From Alternaria dauci (lineage: Eukaryota; Ascomycota; Dothideomycetes; Pleosporales; Pleosporaceae), in assembly GCF_042100115.1 (NCBI RefSeq), contig NC_091278.1:1736001-1800000 (forward strand): DNA of 64,000 nucleotides, read 5' to 3'. The notes beneath the pieces are model-generated. The model had not been told where the DNA came from. It worked only from the letters and a program-made list of their open reading frames with translations, and made no database searches. This document shows, piece by piece, positions 23,940-35,916 of the stretch (the stretch's first letter is position 1; each line of letters begins with the position of its first letter). The position numbers were made by a program, and so were the translations under genes.

Positions 23940-25559
23940 CTACTCTTGGAAAGGCGTGAACTTCTCCAGCACACTTTCAGCCTCCTTCAAATCATCCATC
24001 AGTACTTGCCTGTGCGCCTCACTTCTAACTCTGATTTCGCATTCAAACTTCCGGGGCCGTATGTTGAAACCTTCGGTATAGGCAAAAGTATCATACTTGA
24101 CCCCTACTTTAGGCTCAATATCAAAGGCCCATAGAATCTTCGCCAGCGCAATGTACAAACTATTCTCCGCAAGATTGGCACCAGGGCAGATGCGCCTTCC
24201 CCAGCCGAACGACGAGTGACCTGATTTTGCTGGATGAGGCTTGCCCGTGAGCGGTGTCGGTGCTTTGAGGCGTTCCACCAGCGCCTCGTCGAGGAAGCGC
24301 GTGGGGTTGAAGAGGTGCGGGTTCGGATAGTATTCCTCGTTGAGGTTGATGGCCCACGAGTTTCCTAGAACTGTTGTGCCGGAAGGAATATAGTATCCTT
24401 CGTAACGATCATCCTCTGTCGAGGCGTGAGGTGTACCGCCGAGAACGGCTACGGGGCGCCAGCGAAGAACTTCTTTTACCAGAGCGCGGATATATGGCAG
24501 GTTCATTTCATCTTCAAATGTAGGACTGCGTTCGGTGCCGATGATAGTATCTAGTTCGCGATGAGCGGCGTGTAGCGTCTCGGGATGCGTGACCAACGCT
24601 AGGAAGGCGGTGCAGAGGGTCGAGGCAGTAGTGTCGGATCCAGCGCCGAAGAGCGATGCTGGGATGTAGGAGAAATTGCGGTCCGACAAGGGAATATGCT
24701 CTGTCTCTCGCAGTTCGAGCAGAAGCTTGCAGAGCGAATCTGGAATATCGCCGCCCTGGGTCTTTGCTCTCGCAAGATCCGAGCGTACGACATCCACCAG
24801 GGCCATGTTTGCAGCTGCTTCCTCGCGGCCACGAGCTTTGATATCGGCTTTCCATGGCGCCAGGGCGTCTGGGATGTGCTTCAGGATGGGGAAGGACTCG
24901 ACGAGGTACTTTCCAGGCACGTTCAGCGATGCGGCGACATGCATGAATTTGAAGCGCTGGTGAATGACGTTGGCATTAAGCGAGTCGATGCGGTGGCCGT
25001 ATGCGACACAGAAAACGATGCTGGACGTGAAGCGCTCGAGGAGTTTCTCCCAGTTGGCCGGGCTATCGAGAAGCTGTTGGCAAAGCCGCGATGCCTCTGC
25101 CGTTTGAACAGGCTTGTACAGCATCAGCGCCTTTGGCGTCAAAGCCTGATGCAGCAGCTTCCTCCGCACACTCCATTCTTTGCCATATGGTTGCACCAGT
25201 ATACTAGCATTATCCCACAGTATCTCGCCCATAGCCACCATGCGCGGACGCGACGAGTACTTTGCGCTCCGCTTCTCCATCAGCTCGACAGCGATGTTGG
25301 GGTCGGATATGACAACAGTAGGCTTGCGGCCGATCCATATCGTAAAGATGGGGCCGTATATCTTGGACCACTCCTGGAACTGGATCCAGGGCTTTGATTT
25401 TGGGAGCTGGAGTTTGTTGCCGAGAAACGGAAGAGGCGTGGGGCCTGGAGGCATTCGGAGCCATACCAAGACATCGTGGAGAAGCGTCGCGAGGGGTATA
25501 GCGAGGACAACAGAAAGCCATAAGTAGGGCGGTACGTGAAGGAGAGAATCTAGCGCCAT
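23940..25559 (-). CDS. Cytochrome P450 monooxygenase
   Basis: Single exon, 539 residues from the ATG at 25559. All P450 landmarks are present. There is an N-terminal membrane anchor followed by the proline hinge MPPGPTPLPFLGN. The I-helix reads AGSDTTAST, the K-helix reads KEVLRWRP (ExxR), and the PERF-type segment reads FNPTRFL. The heme loop FGWGRRICPG has the ligand Cys at residue 458. It is an ER-bound microsomal enzyme that needs P450 reductase. The overall pattern resembles the CYP64/CYP620-like O-methylsterigmatocystin oxidoreductase-like group common in fungal accessory metabolism. No synthase, terpene cyclase or other tailoring gene is nearby, so it appears to be an orphan P450. It borders a 3.6 kb gene-poor stretch, and the absence of introns is notable beside multi-exon neighbours. 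Confidence 0.95.
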   Translation of the reverse strand: MALDSLLHVPPYLWLSVVLAIPLATLLHDVLVWLRMPPGPTPLPFLGNKLQLPKSKPWIQFQEWSKIYGPIFTIWIGRKPTVVISDPNIAVELMEKRSAKYSSRPRMVAMGEILWDNASILVQPYGKEWSVRRKLLHQALTPKALMLYKPVQTAEASRLCQQLLDSPANWEKLLERFTSSIVFCVAYGHRIDSLNANVIHQRFKFMHVAASLNVPGKYLVESFPILKHIPDALAPWKADIKARGREEAAANMALVDVVRSDLARAKTQGGDIPDSLCKLLLELRETEHIPLSDRNFSYIPASLFGAGSDTTASTLCTAFLALVTHPETLHAAHRELDTIIGTERSPTFEDEMNLPYIRALVKEVLRWRPVAVLGGTPHASTEDDRYEGYYIPSGTTVLGNSWAINLNEEYYPNPHLFNPTRFLDEALVERLKAPTPLTGKPHPAKSGHSSFGWGRRICPGANLAENSLYIALAKILWAFDIEPKVGVKYDTFAYTEGFNIRPRKFECEIRVRSEAHRQVLMDDLKEAESVLEKFTPFQE

Positions 25560-28500
25560 GTTAAAAAGGTTGCGCAAAGGATAGACGCTGATGCTATCCA
25601 GGGCTGTCGAGCACTTGGAAGGCGATATGTACCCGCAACATCGGATTTGGGCGCTCTTACAGCTTCCAACGTGACGCTCGGCAGTTGTACTTGCTCGCTA
25701 CTGTTGCTCCGCGATGCACGACGGGCGGAGGATGCGGGGTGCTATTCGTTCCTTCATCCGTTCATCGTAGCAAAGAGCCGGCCCGGCACCTTGCGGTTGG
25801 CCTGCTCTCTCCACTCATACTGCATATACCGTCATGCTAATGGAACTAAGCCTGCCTTGGAGTATGTCGAAGCTGTATTTGCTCAAAGTCATGGTTGCTG
25901 GCGAGAGGCAGTGGTGCCTATGTCGCGCTCGGGGTGATTTACCCGGACTAGCGCGTTGTGGGGAAGCTCGGGACAGGAGGAGACGATTGCAATTACACCC
26001 GCAACTTTACACCTATCTACGCTGTCATCGTGCGCTTATTCGATGGAGATGTCACTACTAAAACGCTTGATACTAATTGCTGCACCACACACAAAATCGT
26101 CGGTAATCTTAAAGATGCCTGCCTTCGAAAACGTGGGACACGTGCCCGTCACTGTAAAAGGCGATTTCGGCGAACCATAGATGGCCATGACATCGAAAGC
26201 GCTATCAAGACAATCATGCTGCTAATGTTGCGACTTCGTTTCATCGATCGGAACGGAGACTAGGCTACCCCCTAGATATGTTACAACTTCAGAGGTCGCT
26301 GTTGTTCCAGACTGCCTCGCCTTTCCCACTCCGTGCAGTTGAAGGTTAATATATGTGCCATGGTAGCATAGATTTCAGAGCAGACGCCTAGCCTGGAGGG
26401 TTTGAAACTCGATATTATGGCTGCTCCACAGTTGCATCGTCACAAATACAACTATTAACGCGACACTGCGGACTACTCTCTACATCGTTTGGCCAAGAAG
26501 TAGCTTTCGAGTTTGACAAGTACACTGGAAGGGCAAACTTTGGACCTTTCAGTGAAGGATTGTAAGAATTAGCTCTTCGCTGAGGTTCCCAATGATTCAG
26601 ACTACGGCAGCTTTACCAAGCTACATCACCTCGAAATCCCCCATTCGTTGCTTGCAGGGTGATTACTACACTTGCCAGACGTATAGGCGGGCAGAACCTT
26701 GCCTCCCACTCTAAGAGGACCGGGCATTACTCCCATTAATGAGGCTATCAGCAGCGAGTGGCATGTCGTAGATGGTAGTTTATTCGCATGTTGTCAACAC
26801 AACGACGTCTCAAAGCTGCGCAAGGCTGAGCTTGATGCCGAGTGTTGCTCTATGGTTGAACGGTACGGCGGAGGTGAGTTTACTAGACTGAAGCGGCGTG
26901 GTATCGACGTGGAGGCTCTGGTGGATGTTTCAGACGTAGGGCTTCTAACATAACACTCAGAAGAGGGCTAAATGACTTGGAAACCCGGACGGACGGGCAG
27001 TGAAGTTGGGCCAGTAATGAGCATCTCTTTTGTCCAGTTGGAGCAACGTAGCCTCACAATATGGCAACCCATCTATATACCTGTGGCAACAGTGCCTCTC
27101 AGAGAAGTGAGATGATGCTATGAAGTGACGTATGGCTCAACGACTCTCATCGTTGTGTTTGATCCTGCGAAGAGTGAACTTCGAGTCCTTGACGGGATAC
27201 ACTAGGAGTGGTCTCGGTTATGCCGAGAGACGCACGCCCGGTGGTGCATCAATTCTCCGAACAACAGGCTTCCACCACTGTGATCGACTTCAAGTGGCTC
27301 CCGCTGTCAAATGTGACCTTATCTACATGCGGTGGGCACAGGCGAGCGCCAATTCGTACGCATGGGTATGATCGCCGAACTGCGATACAGTAAGCTAGTC
27401 ACCCGAACGTTGTGCCTAACATAGCCTGAACGACGGGTCGCGCTTCCTGGAGGCTATCCTAGTAGCACATCTATGCTAGTGATACGGTGTTACCGAAGTT
27501 GCATATCAGGTTCGGCGCATAGTTCCTGCATGAGAGTGGTTCGGAATAAATGGCATTGCTCCATTGGCGCGAATCCAGTTCGTGGCTGGACCAAATACTG
27601 AGCATTCTGTACGATGGTTGCTCGAAGTAACTACCACGCGTAGCTCACATGGCTGCCTTTGACAGTTATGGGTGGCACCGGATCGGATCGCAACGCGCCA
27701 TCGAGGCGCCAATGTAACAATTTCTTCGAGTACGAGCTCACTATGACCTCGACATGATGCTTTGCACGCATTTTGGTTGACCCTGGGATTCTAGGGCTTC
27801 GATGAGCTTCTGCGATCGTGAGGCGGAGCTCTGGAAGGAGGTAGCCTACCAGGAATAGCTGCATAGTGGAAGCCGCCACACCAAGAGGCCGTTGGGCAGT
27901 ATATGCAAGGGCGTTAGGTGCATAGCGCGATGACCACATGTCATCAGATGGAGCTAGGCAGAATCCTTCACCGCCACTATACGTGCTCTGACCTTGTAGT
28001 GGAATTGTCATTGGAACGTCTACGGATGCGTGTGAGGTGTCGTGCGTGGTTACGCAGTGCAGGGATTGACCATCGGCTTCAGGCATCAAGAGCCAAGTCT
28101 GCACTGCAGCCAGACGTTGTCTTCGCGTGCACAGCCAATTGCCGGTGAAAGGGCCTGTCTTTGTTGCTGGTCGCAAGGATGACGCACTGACCCAAGGAGG
28201 GGCATGAGCAGGCGGGGCGCTGCTAAGACCCGAACATTCCTCCACGACCTTTCATGGTCGTGACCATGACAATGTCCAGGAAATGCCGTCCTCCCACTGC
28301 GCTGCATGCCGGCGCGCGCAATCTCCCTCCTACAATCTCGTGCAAACAATTCCCGCCACTGGTGTCATGCACTGTCTGATCCTCCGCATCCCGTTCCAGA
28401 TTGCATGCTCAAAGGCGCTGGCAGCTGTCGAGCCAACGCATCAACTTGACAACACTTAGCATGTCCGTCCGGACAGACTACCCATGCATGTACATAGCTC

Positions 28501-29180
28501 CACCGGCGCTGCTTTTGCCTGGCATTGGTGTCCGCGTCTGCTGCGCTTACTCTGCCTTGCTGCCTTTAGCACGCACTGATGCCGGTCATTGACGGCACTG
28601 CTTCTACAGTCGCAACCGTTTGCCATTGCACGCCAATTCGCTCCGCTGAACCTTCTACACTGACACGAGCTGAGCTTTTACTCCACTAGTCTCTTGTCCC
28701 GACCAATTGGCACTTTGGCTATCCAGTATCGCTCCGTGGCATCGTTGATCGGCTACGGCCTACGGCCAAGGGCATTCATCCAGCCCAGTCTAAATGACGC
28801 TTTCAAGACCGGCTCTAGCGGAAAGGGACCTCAATGGACGTAAGACTATGCACCTTTATCACCACCAGGGCGGGGTTGCGAGCCTGAGCCGGCATGAAGG
28901 GGTCAAAGCCAGTCCCCGTGGCTCAGCATGCTCCTAGCATATCGACGGCTGAATAGTATAAAAAGAGGCCTTTTCACAGGCCCAACGAACTTCCCTTCTA
29001 CTTCTCTTTCACCCAACTCTCCAGAGATATCGTTAGACTATATCACATCCGCCCCTTGTCTGAGCATTACAAGCTTCAGTGCTCATAGCAATCACTCAAA
29101 ACATCAACACACTTGAGCTTCGTGCCAACACACCGCCCAATAGCCTTTGACACTTATCGAGCATCTAAACACTTTTCAAA
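25560..29180. other. gene-poor stretch, 3.6 kb
   Basis: Between the P450 start and the KxDL gene. No frame with family features was found on either strand. The longest (27631-28245, minus) has random-looking composition. No transposase, reverse transcriptase motif, terminal repeat or tRNA was recognised by eye. Base composition looks mixed rather than strongly AT-rich, so heavy RIP is not obvious. The right end holds the KxDL promoter. Confidence 0.4.
28957..28963 (+). promoter_or_regulatory. TATA box upstream of the KxDL gene
   Basis: TATAAAA lies 224 bp upstream of the ATG at 29181. It is followed by a pyrimidine-rich leader, consistent with a transcription start near 28990. The assignment is by position only. 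Confidence 0.45.
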
Positions 29181-29873
29181 ATGGCTTCTACCCACTCTTT
29201 TTACCATTACCCCCAGTCCTCTTACCCGATCAGTATGCCACAGAAGCCGGGCTTCTACTACCCGCCCCAACAACATGGCTATGGACGCGTGGCGGGATCA
29301 CCACCCGAGACCAACGATAGCGTCACAACATCTGGAGTTCCGTCGTACGAACCATCAGCGACCTCCAGCAACTACGCCGGATCTGCTAGCGATTACGAAT
29401 CAACTAGCGGCGCCGCCAGCGTGGATCTCCTTGATTACATGGGCAGCCGTGTGAATGGCTCATTCAACCCGATGCCGCTAGATCGAAGCTTGGCGAAACA
29501 GGCACAAACGTAAGTTTAAAGAACTCCTACTGTGAGGACGATGGAGGGGTTTCGATTGTGGATGCATAATTGACATGACAACCAGATCTGGTGAACTCAA
29601 CGCTAAGCATCGAGAACTCCTTGAGCTACAGCAACTTGCTCAGCGCCGACTGGCTGGTGCCCGCATGAATTTCGCCGATGGCATGAAAGCTGCGAAAGAG
29701 GTGCAGAGAGATTTGCAATGGACGCAGAAGCGAGTAGAGTAAGCATGGAGTGATTGCGCACTGAACAGCACAACTAACAAATTGACAGTTCACTCAACGA
29801 GCGAGCGGCACGCAAATACCCAGATCAATTCCGCACTGCTCAAGGCAAATACCCAGCACCAGTGGACTATTAG
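29181..29873 (+). CDS. kxd1: KxDL-domain protein (BLOC-1-related, Kxd1-like)
   Basis: Three exons: 29181-29509, 29586-29738 and 29789-29873, giving 188 residues. The first 100 residues are low complexity, rich in Tyr, Pro, Ser and Gly. The C-terminal half (about 110-180) is a helical region with SGELNAKHRELLELQQLAQ, RLAGARMNFADGMKAAKEV, QRDLQWTQKRVESLN and a KYPDQF end. This is the layout of KxDL proteins. Kxd1 is a subunit of the BLOC-1 complex of endosomal membranes in yeast and of BORC/BLOC-1-related complexes in animals. The signature position here reads Q-R-D-L, not K-x-D-L. The assignment rests on overall helix pattern and spacing. Confidence 0.75.
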
Positions 29874-31081
29874 TACCACGAATTCTTACAAAACTGCCTT
29901 CCGGCTTCTGTGGATGATTCAAAAATACAACTTTCGGTTTTTCCAAAAATTCGGGCGGCAAACGGTTATTTTACAACTTTCTGGACTCTACAGAGTTTTC
30001 TATTTCTGTTTCATATAACGACGTTACCATATGGTTTGCGGTACGCGTCAAGTTACGAACTGTCGTTCACGATTTCCCGCTCCACTCCGCTCCACTCTCG
30101 GCCTCGCTGCTTTAGCGAAACCCACACGCCTGCATTTTACTTTTTCCAGCGAATGTGACGCGGTTCGGCCCGCTGCCTGATGCAAGTGCTACGCGCTTGT
30201 CGATGGCTAGCGAACGAATGGCGGCAGTCAATCGACTTGCGGGACCTGATAGTGCTGCGCTGGCGTGATCCCATGTCAGCGGTCGATGGGCCGGACGCGA
30301 ACTGCGAGCTGGTAAGCATCTTCATTCGTCAAACATCGATGAATAGACAGTGGAACTCGACTGGTGGTCCTGAGGCATTGGATCCAGCTGGACGTTCTCT
30401 TTTCGTCTCCTTGGTTTGGGAATCGGACTGGCTTTGGGTCGGCGTCATGACGGTGCCCTACCATAATGCTGGCAAATGACTACTTGTTCTAAAAGGGTTC
30501 TCTGGTGTGACTTATCTATTTTTACTCGCATGTTGATGTAACGGCTCATATGACCGCCGCGGCCGTCTCCCAGCGGAGCGGTCCACCCACAAGTACATGA
30601 ATGCTATATGTTTCGACTGGGTCGCAGCGCGGGGGATTTGGAGCCATACTGGTTCATATATTGCTTAAGCGCGCCATTTCAGCACATGTGCAAAGCCCAC
30701 GCGTGAGCCAACGTATTACACAAGCCCAGTCCATACCCCAGCGCAGTAGCAACATCATGTGATGCGTTATCCTTAAACCTGGCAAGTGAGCACCGATTCG
30801 CGCTAATTCAACTGAAACATGAAACCTGTATCTCTGCATGTTACCTACACAGAACACGAGTACACTAACCCCAAAGACAAATTTCCCCACTGTTTCCCCC
30901 ATGAGCAAGCCATACTCTGACGAACGAAGAAGACCGGTTTAGGGTCTCAGCCTAAAACCCACTACTGTACATCCCAAGACACTACCTCCATGATTTACCA
31001 ATGATTAGAGCTCATGCCGTGCACCCCCTAAAGCCACCGTACGCCGTGCATCTATCGCTAGGCACCTAAACGCCACGCACC
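29874..31081. other. intergenic, 1.2 kb
   Basis: No supportable gene. Short frames at 30180-30480 on both strands mirror each other and have no family features. Confidence 0.45.
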
Positions 31082-31383
31082 ATGTCGCATCCACCTAATC
31101 GGAAGCAAGGCGGCCCAAGTACGACTCGGGAAGAAGAAGAAGAGAAAAGCGACGGTGAGCTCCGAAGCAAACGGGCAAAGTGCCTCGACTGCAGAGATTT
31201 GACGCTGTGGAGCAGTGTCTGCCTGCGATGTTGTGAGACCAATGGTACGGACGGGTGTCAGATGTGAGGTTATTGAAAAGCGGCCTGACAAGTGACTAAC
31301 AGCTTTGCGGCAGTGTGATGAGAAGAAAATATGCTGTGGAATGGGTAGGTTTCCGGACGAAAACTGGAGACTTTCCCTCTTAA
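31082..31383 (+). CDS. Tentative small Cys-rich protein
   Basis: Tentative two-exon model: 31082-31263 and 31314-31383, 83 residues. The 50 bp intron is textbook for this genome: GTGAGG donor, TGACTAAC branch site, GCGGCAG acceptor. Exon 1 encodes a charged start (five Glu in a row) and then a KCLDC...CLRCC...C pattern with six Cys, which could be a small zinc-binding knuckle. A second intron at about 31345-31397 is equally possible and would change the last residues. I do not recognise a family, and the frame is short enough to be chance. It converges on the Sec18 gene. Confidence 0.3.
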
Positions 31384-31630
31384 CGGAAGTGAGCAGGGAT
31401 TCGAGTGGAAGTGAGGCGCATGATGCACAAACTATGAGTTATGATCGAGTGCAAAAACGACGGAGGTATCAAATAGTCATACTTTAGTGTGATATGGTCT
31501 CTTTATTAATTGCTGTATTCCACAACAGATGTTATAACCATAGTGGTTGCATGAGATATCTACAGATGGTTTAGCTAACTCAATTCTGATGGCGCGGCGA
31601 GTAATTCGACGATCTTGAACCCTTGCCTGC

Positions 31631-34217
31631 CTAAATCGAACCCCGGTTCGCAGCAATAGCACGAGACATGACGCGAGCAAAACGGCCAGGTACATCCTGG
31701 TCCTGCTTCGCGGTCTCGATACCCGTGAGGATCTTCTTGATACCGACCCCAATTTCAGTGTTACCTGTCATCTCCTGGATCTCACTGATGGCACGCTGTT
31801 GATCGGAATCGGAGAAGGCACCAGATTCTCGCAGGACATTGGCGAGCTCAGCTTGTGTGTTCACGTTCGGGACTGCGATTTCGGCGTCGAATCTGGCGAA
31901 GAGGTCGAGCTGTGTGAGTACCGATCGTTCGGTTGTTGTCGCAAAAATGAGTAAGCGACGGTCCTATGTTTGTTAGATGGATTTCAAAGACCAGGTGCTA
32001 TAAGGATTCTGCATACCTTTGGTGGCTCCTTGCCGAGTAGGACCTTCAAGGCAGCCAGAACGTTGTTACTGAACCTAGGACCAATCGGTACCCAATCCAA
32101 CAACAACTCAATCGAGTCGATGACGATAACGCTCAATGGACTCTTGTATGCATCTCGGAACACCTTATCGAGCTGCTGAACCTTTTGCATCTCACTGTAA
32201 CCAATCATGTCTTCAGCTGAAATCAACTTGATGAATGGATAGCCTGAATCAATTGCCATCTTGGCAGCTAGAGCTGTCTTTCCAGAACCGGGTGGTCCGT
32301 GTAGTGCAACAGAAAGTAGCGGCGATGATTCCGGTTTCCTGACTTGGTTGATGTACAGGCGTCCGTCCTCCAGTATATCCCTGATGAATGACGAATAGTG
32401 GATAATGCCGTGCCGTAGTCGCTTGCTGAGTTCCTCTTCGGCAACACCGAAAAGCGGTTTCACGTCGTCAAGCGCTCTCAGGAAATCCTGCCGCATAACT
32501 TTGATATCTTCCACATCTGCCTTTACAGTGGTGCCGTCTTTGATGTGTCGATTGGAGGCGTACGATGTGGCAGCCCTGACCAAACCGTTGATTTCAGCTC
32601 CAGAAAAGTTCTTCGTCAGCTTAGCCAACTCTTCGACATTGACATCGGGCGCAAGAACGTCATTTTTGCGCATCTTTGCTGTGTGGATCTTGAGGATCTG
32701 GGCTCGGCCAGACTCATCAGGCAGGGAGATCTCCAGGTGCACCTCAAGACGACCGGGACGCAAAAGGGCTTCATCGATCATGTCCATGCGGTTCGTCATA
32801 CCAATGAGTAAAATATTGTGTAGCTGATCGACACCATCAAGCTTGGATAGCAGCTGGTTGACAACGCTGTCGCCTACGCCAGTACCGCTACCCGCGCCAG
32901 AGCCTCTCTGTTTGCAAACAGCGTCAAGTTCGTCGAAGATGATGATATGAAGACCACTCTCATCACCCTTCTCCTTCTGTTCTTTTTCTGCGTCCGCGAA
33001 CATTTTTCGGATATTTTCTTCTGATGCTCCGACGTACTTGTTCAATACTTCAGGGCCGTTGATGACCTTGGGCTCCCGGGCGTTGAGCATCTTTCCGATT
33101 TGCCTAGCAATCAAGGTTTTACCAGTACCAGGGGGCCCATACAGAAGCATACCACGGACGTGGTCGATACCCATTCTCTCTCGAATGCCTGGAGGAAGGA
33201 TACGAGAGGCGAAGGCTCGTCGAAAGATGGCACCAAACTCGGTATCCAAGCCACCGATACCCATGTCTTCGAACTTGAAACCTGGCTGGATGATGGAGTT
33301 GGCCGCTGCGCGTCGCGCTGATGCTTTTAGTTTAATGTCCGTTCGAGCGTCCTTGAAAAAGTCGACCTGAGTGTGTCTGGTAAGAATGCCACGGGCACGC
33401 GGATCGGTGATGGAGGGCGCGTTCGTCTCGTCTTTCTCCATGGACAGATCCGCAAGCGTGACAGTTCGTACCGATAGCCTGAGTGGTATACTCTTGATGT
33501 CCATCAAGAGCTGTTGGCCTGGCGCAAGGATCTGGTTCTCGAAACTCTTCTTGAACATGGTGGCGAGCTCGTCCTGATCGTACGGTGTCTCGGTCGTCTT
33601 CCTCCCAGCGAATCCGACTTCGACATCAACTGCACCCAAGTACGACTTTCCGCCACTCTGGCCAAAGTGGTCGTAGGGTGCTGCTGTGACGATCTCCTGG
33701 GGCCCAAGTGATATACTAGCCCATGTTCGTTGTGCATCCGTGAGACCAATCTCGCCCGGGTTGCACCCTTGTGTAGGCCGGGCAGAGAGGGCGTAGTTTC
33801 CATTGAGGATGATGTAGACGTCGGAGCCGTCGGGGTTTGGTGGGAAGTCTTGAGGGGAGACAGCGACGCTTTGCGATGTTAGCAGAGACATTGTCATGGG
33901 CTGTTTGTAGACTGTACGTACATGTTGCCAAAGGCGTAGGCATTGCCTCCTGGGCTCTTGATGGGCCGTAGCTGTCTGGCAGGCCCGGCCCCTCCACCGC
34001 CTCCTGTTGGCCCTCTTGCAGGCATACGCTGTCCCCCCGGTGGCGGAGCACCATAGGCTTGTGGTTGCCGGTCATCGTAGCCGGCCATTCTTGGGTCTTG
34101 TCCTCGCGGAGGCCCTTGTGGTGGTTGCTGTTGCGGTGGCCGCCCGTAGCCGTCGTTGCGTGGTGCTGGCCGAGGGGAGCTTCCAGGAAGGCCTGGGAGT
34201 CGGTCGCGATTGAACAT
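31631..34217 (-). CDS. sec18: Sec18/NSF vesicle-fusion AAA ATPase
   Basis: Three exons: 34217-33922, 33868-32017 and 31963-31631, giving 826 residues. It disassembles SNARE complexes together with alpha-SNAP (Sec17), on membranes and in the cytosol. The N-terminal about 95 residues are Pro/Gln/Gly-rich and disordered, as in other filamentous fungi. The N-domain follows to about 300. The D1 AAA module has Walker A GPPGTGKT at 343-350, Walker B IIIFDELDAVC and GMTNRMDMIDEALLRPGR. The D2 module has Walker A GPPGSGKT at 623-630 and VIVIDSIELLLDW. Length and order match NSF. The first intron (33921-33869) follows ...YAFGN, and splicing gives NIVAVSPQDFPPNPDG. The last intron (32016-31964) follows KEPPK and restores DRRLLIFATTTERSVL. 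Confidence 0.97.
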
Positions 34218-34803
34218 GTTTGGTGGCGGAGGTCGCTATCGAATTCAGAGATGTAGGGAGTGATGTATGCCACGTAGGGTCTTGGAAGAGGCAGCAGTAT
34301 TGAGGCCTCACGGAGTCGCAAAGGTGTCTAGGCTGCAGTATGAGGACAGGTTTGGTCTGCGCTCGCTGTGCTGACTATTATTCGATGATGTGTCCACTCT
34401 GAATGCCGCCACTAAGCAAGCCAAAGCAGAAACAAGCGTGATACAACTTGACCGTCAGGGTCTGTGATGCCGCGTGGGGAGCTTCAGGAACGCGCTTTGA
34501 CCACGCCACAAGCCACACGTCATCCCCGCCCCGCAACTGCCGCCATCGCCCAACGTTGTATCTGGAAGCTGCATGCCATCTGACCCGAGGCCATGGCCAT
34601 GTACAATGATATCAACCCCTCCACGATCCATGATGACGATGAAGATTCAGGTTGATTATTGGAAAACTCCCTTACTGTTCCTGGCCAACAACGTCTCTAG
34701 CGACGGATGAGGACGCTGGACGTTCCTAGTACCAACGCAATGCCGCCCTGTTGATGCTGACTGACCACATCGTCATCGTATGGAAAAAATTGATGTTGGC
34801 TGC
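34218..34803. other. intergenic, Sec18 upstream region
   Basis: Between the Sec18 start and the 3' end of the 2H phosphoesterase gene, both leftward. No gene or clear promoter element was seen. Confidence 0.5.
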
Positions 34804-35916
34804 TTAGTAGCCTTTCCCAACATGCACTACCTCGCCTCCACCATACCACAAAGTACCTGTCCTGCAGTGCAGACCTGTTTCTTGTCCCACGCTCAACTCT
34901 CCACCACTAGGTATCTTGCCTTCGTTGTGTTCAGGCCAATACTCTTTCTCAAGCCAAGCATTGATCTCTTCGATCTTTTCGATCAGGGCCTTTGTCTTTT
35001 CAGGATGAGGTGAGCCAGTCCCGTCCTCCAAGTCCTTTGTATGGATAAAGCGGCCGATGGTGAGATGGCTTGAGGGCACAACATACCGAGACTCAACTTG
35101 AAGGCCTGCATCACGGCACATGGAGAAGAGGTCTCGGCGCAGATGATGGTAGGTGAATTTATCGTCCTCTGGTGTGCGACCCGAATGTAGGCCCTCGCTG
35201 GCTGCAGGTACAAAGCTCAATGCTATGGCCGAGGCGTCATACCCGATGAGCGGCTTGATGAGGCGCGTGCGGTGGTCGTGAGTGTAGTCAGTGATGGCAG
35301 GTATCTTGTCTCGCACTCTGTCTACTAGCTTCTGAATCTCTGGAGCCGTCTTCGAATGCGTTATCTCCAATGCTGTAATGTGGAGGTTGTCCCGCGGCAT
35401 GAGCCAGAGATCTATCTGTATTAGGATCGAACGGTGACAACAACGGCATACCACATACTAGGTGCCACTGTTAGCAGTTCTTGTTGCACCCGATTGATCA
35501 TATCCTTGACTTGTTGCGTCGGTCTTCCCCAAAAGACCTGTTCGCGTGCGAAGTTAGTGGTTGTCTCACACCCGGCTCGTAAATCGGAGTTCTTACAAAG
35601 CAGTTGCGAGGGTCTTTGTATCCAGGCTCGATCGTGGGATCATCGAGTCTCAATAGTATTGGATCGATGTTGACACCTTGAAAGTTGGCGTCGAGCATCT
35701 TCGCCTTCTGCTGCTGGTTTCTTGTGGTACGATGCAGCTGGTACTTTTCTTGGATTCGCTTCTGCAACATGTGCTCAGTATGTGCAAATACCAAGTACAC
35801 AAGCATCTTACTGGATCATCTTCGCATGCTGCAATCAGTGCGTCGTAGGGATTGCTGAATGAGGATGTTGAGACACCTGTGAGGTCCTCAAAAGTGTTGA
35901 CCGCCTGATTAGACAT
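34804..35916 (-). CDS. 2H phosphoesterase (RNA ligase/cyclic phosphodiesterase-like)
   Basis: Four exons: 35916-35812, 35761-35597, 35537-35459 and 35411-34804, giving 318 residues. The two HxT signatures of the 2H superfamily are present: NLHITALE (His127, Thr129) and SSHLTIGR (His232, Thr234). The distance between them is normal. The family hydrolyses cyclic or 2'-5' phosphodiester bonds in nucleotides or RNA ends; the substrate here is unknown. The start MSNQAVNTFEDLTGV and the Cys/Asp-rich DALIAACEDDP segment precede a basic helix. The third intron acceptor was placed at GATAG because only this keeps the PNLWLMPRDNLH block in frame. It lies divergently from the DNMT5-type gene, 544 bp apart. 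No functional link is implied. Confidence 0.87.

Noticed and set aside
27631..28245. 204-codon frame on the minus strand in the gene-poor stretch
   Set aside because: Amino acid composition looks random, no motif or splice partner, and other frames of similar quality overlap it.
31631..31660. tRNA-like T-arm sequence (CGGGGTTCGATT on the minus strand)
   Set aside because: It is the coding end of Sec18 (AANRGSI and stop). No acceptor stem, anticodon arm or D-arm surrounds it.
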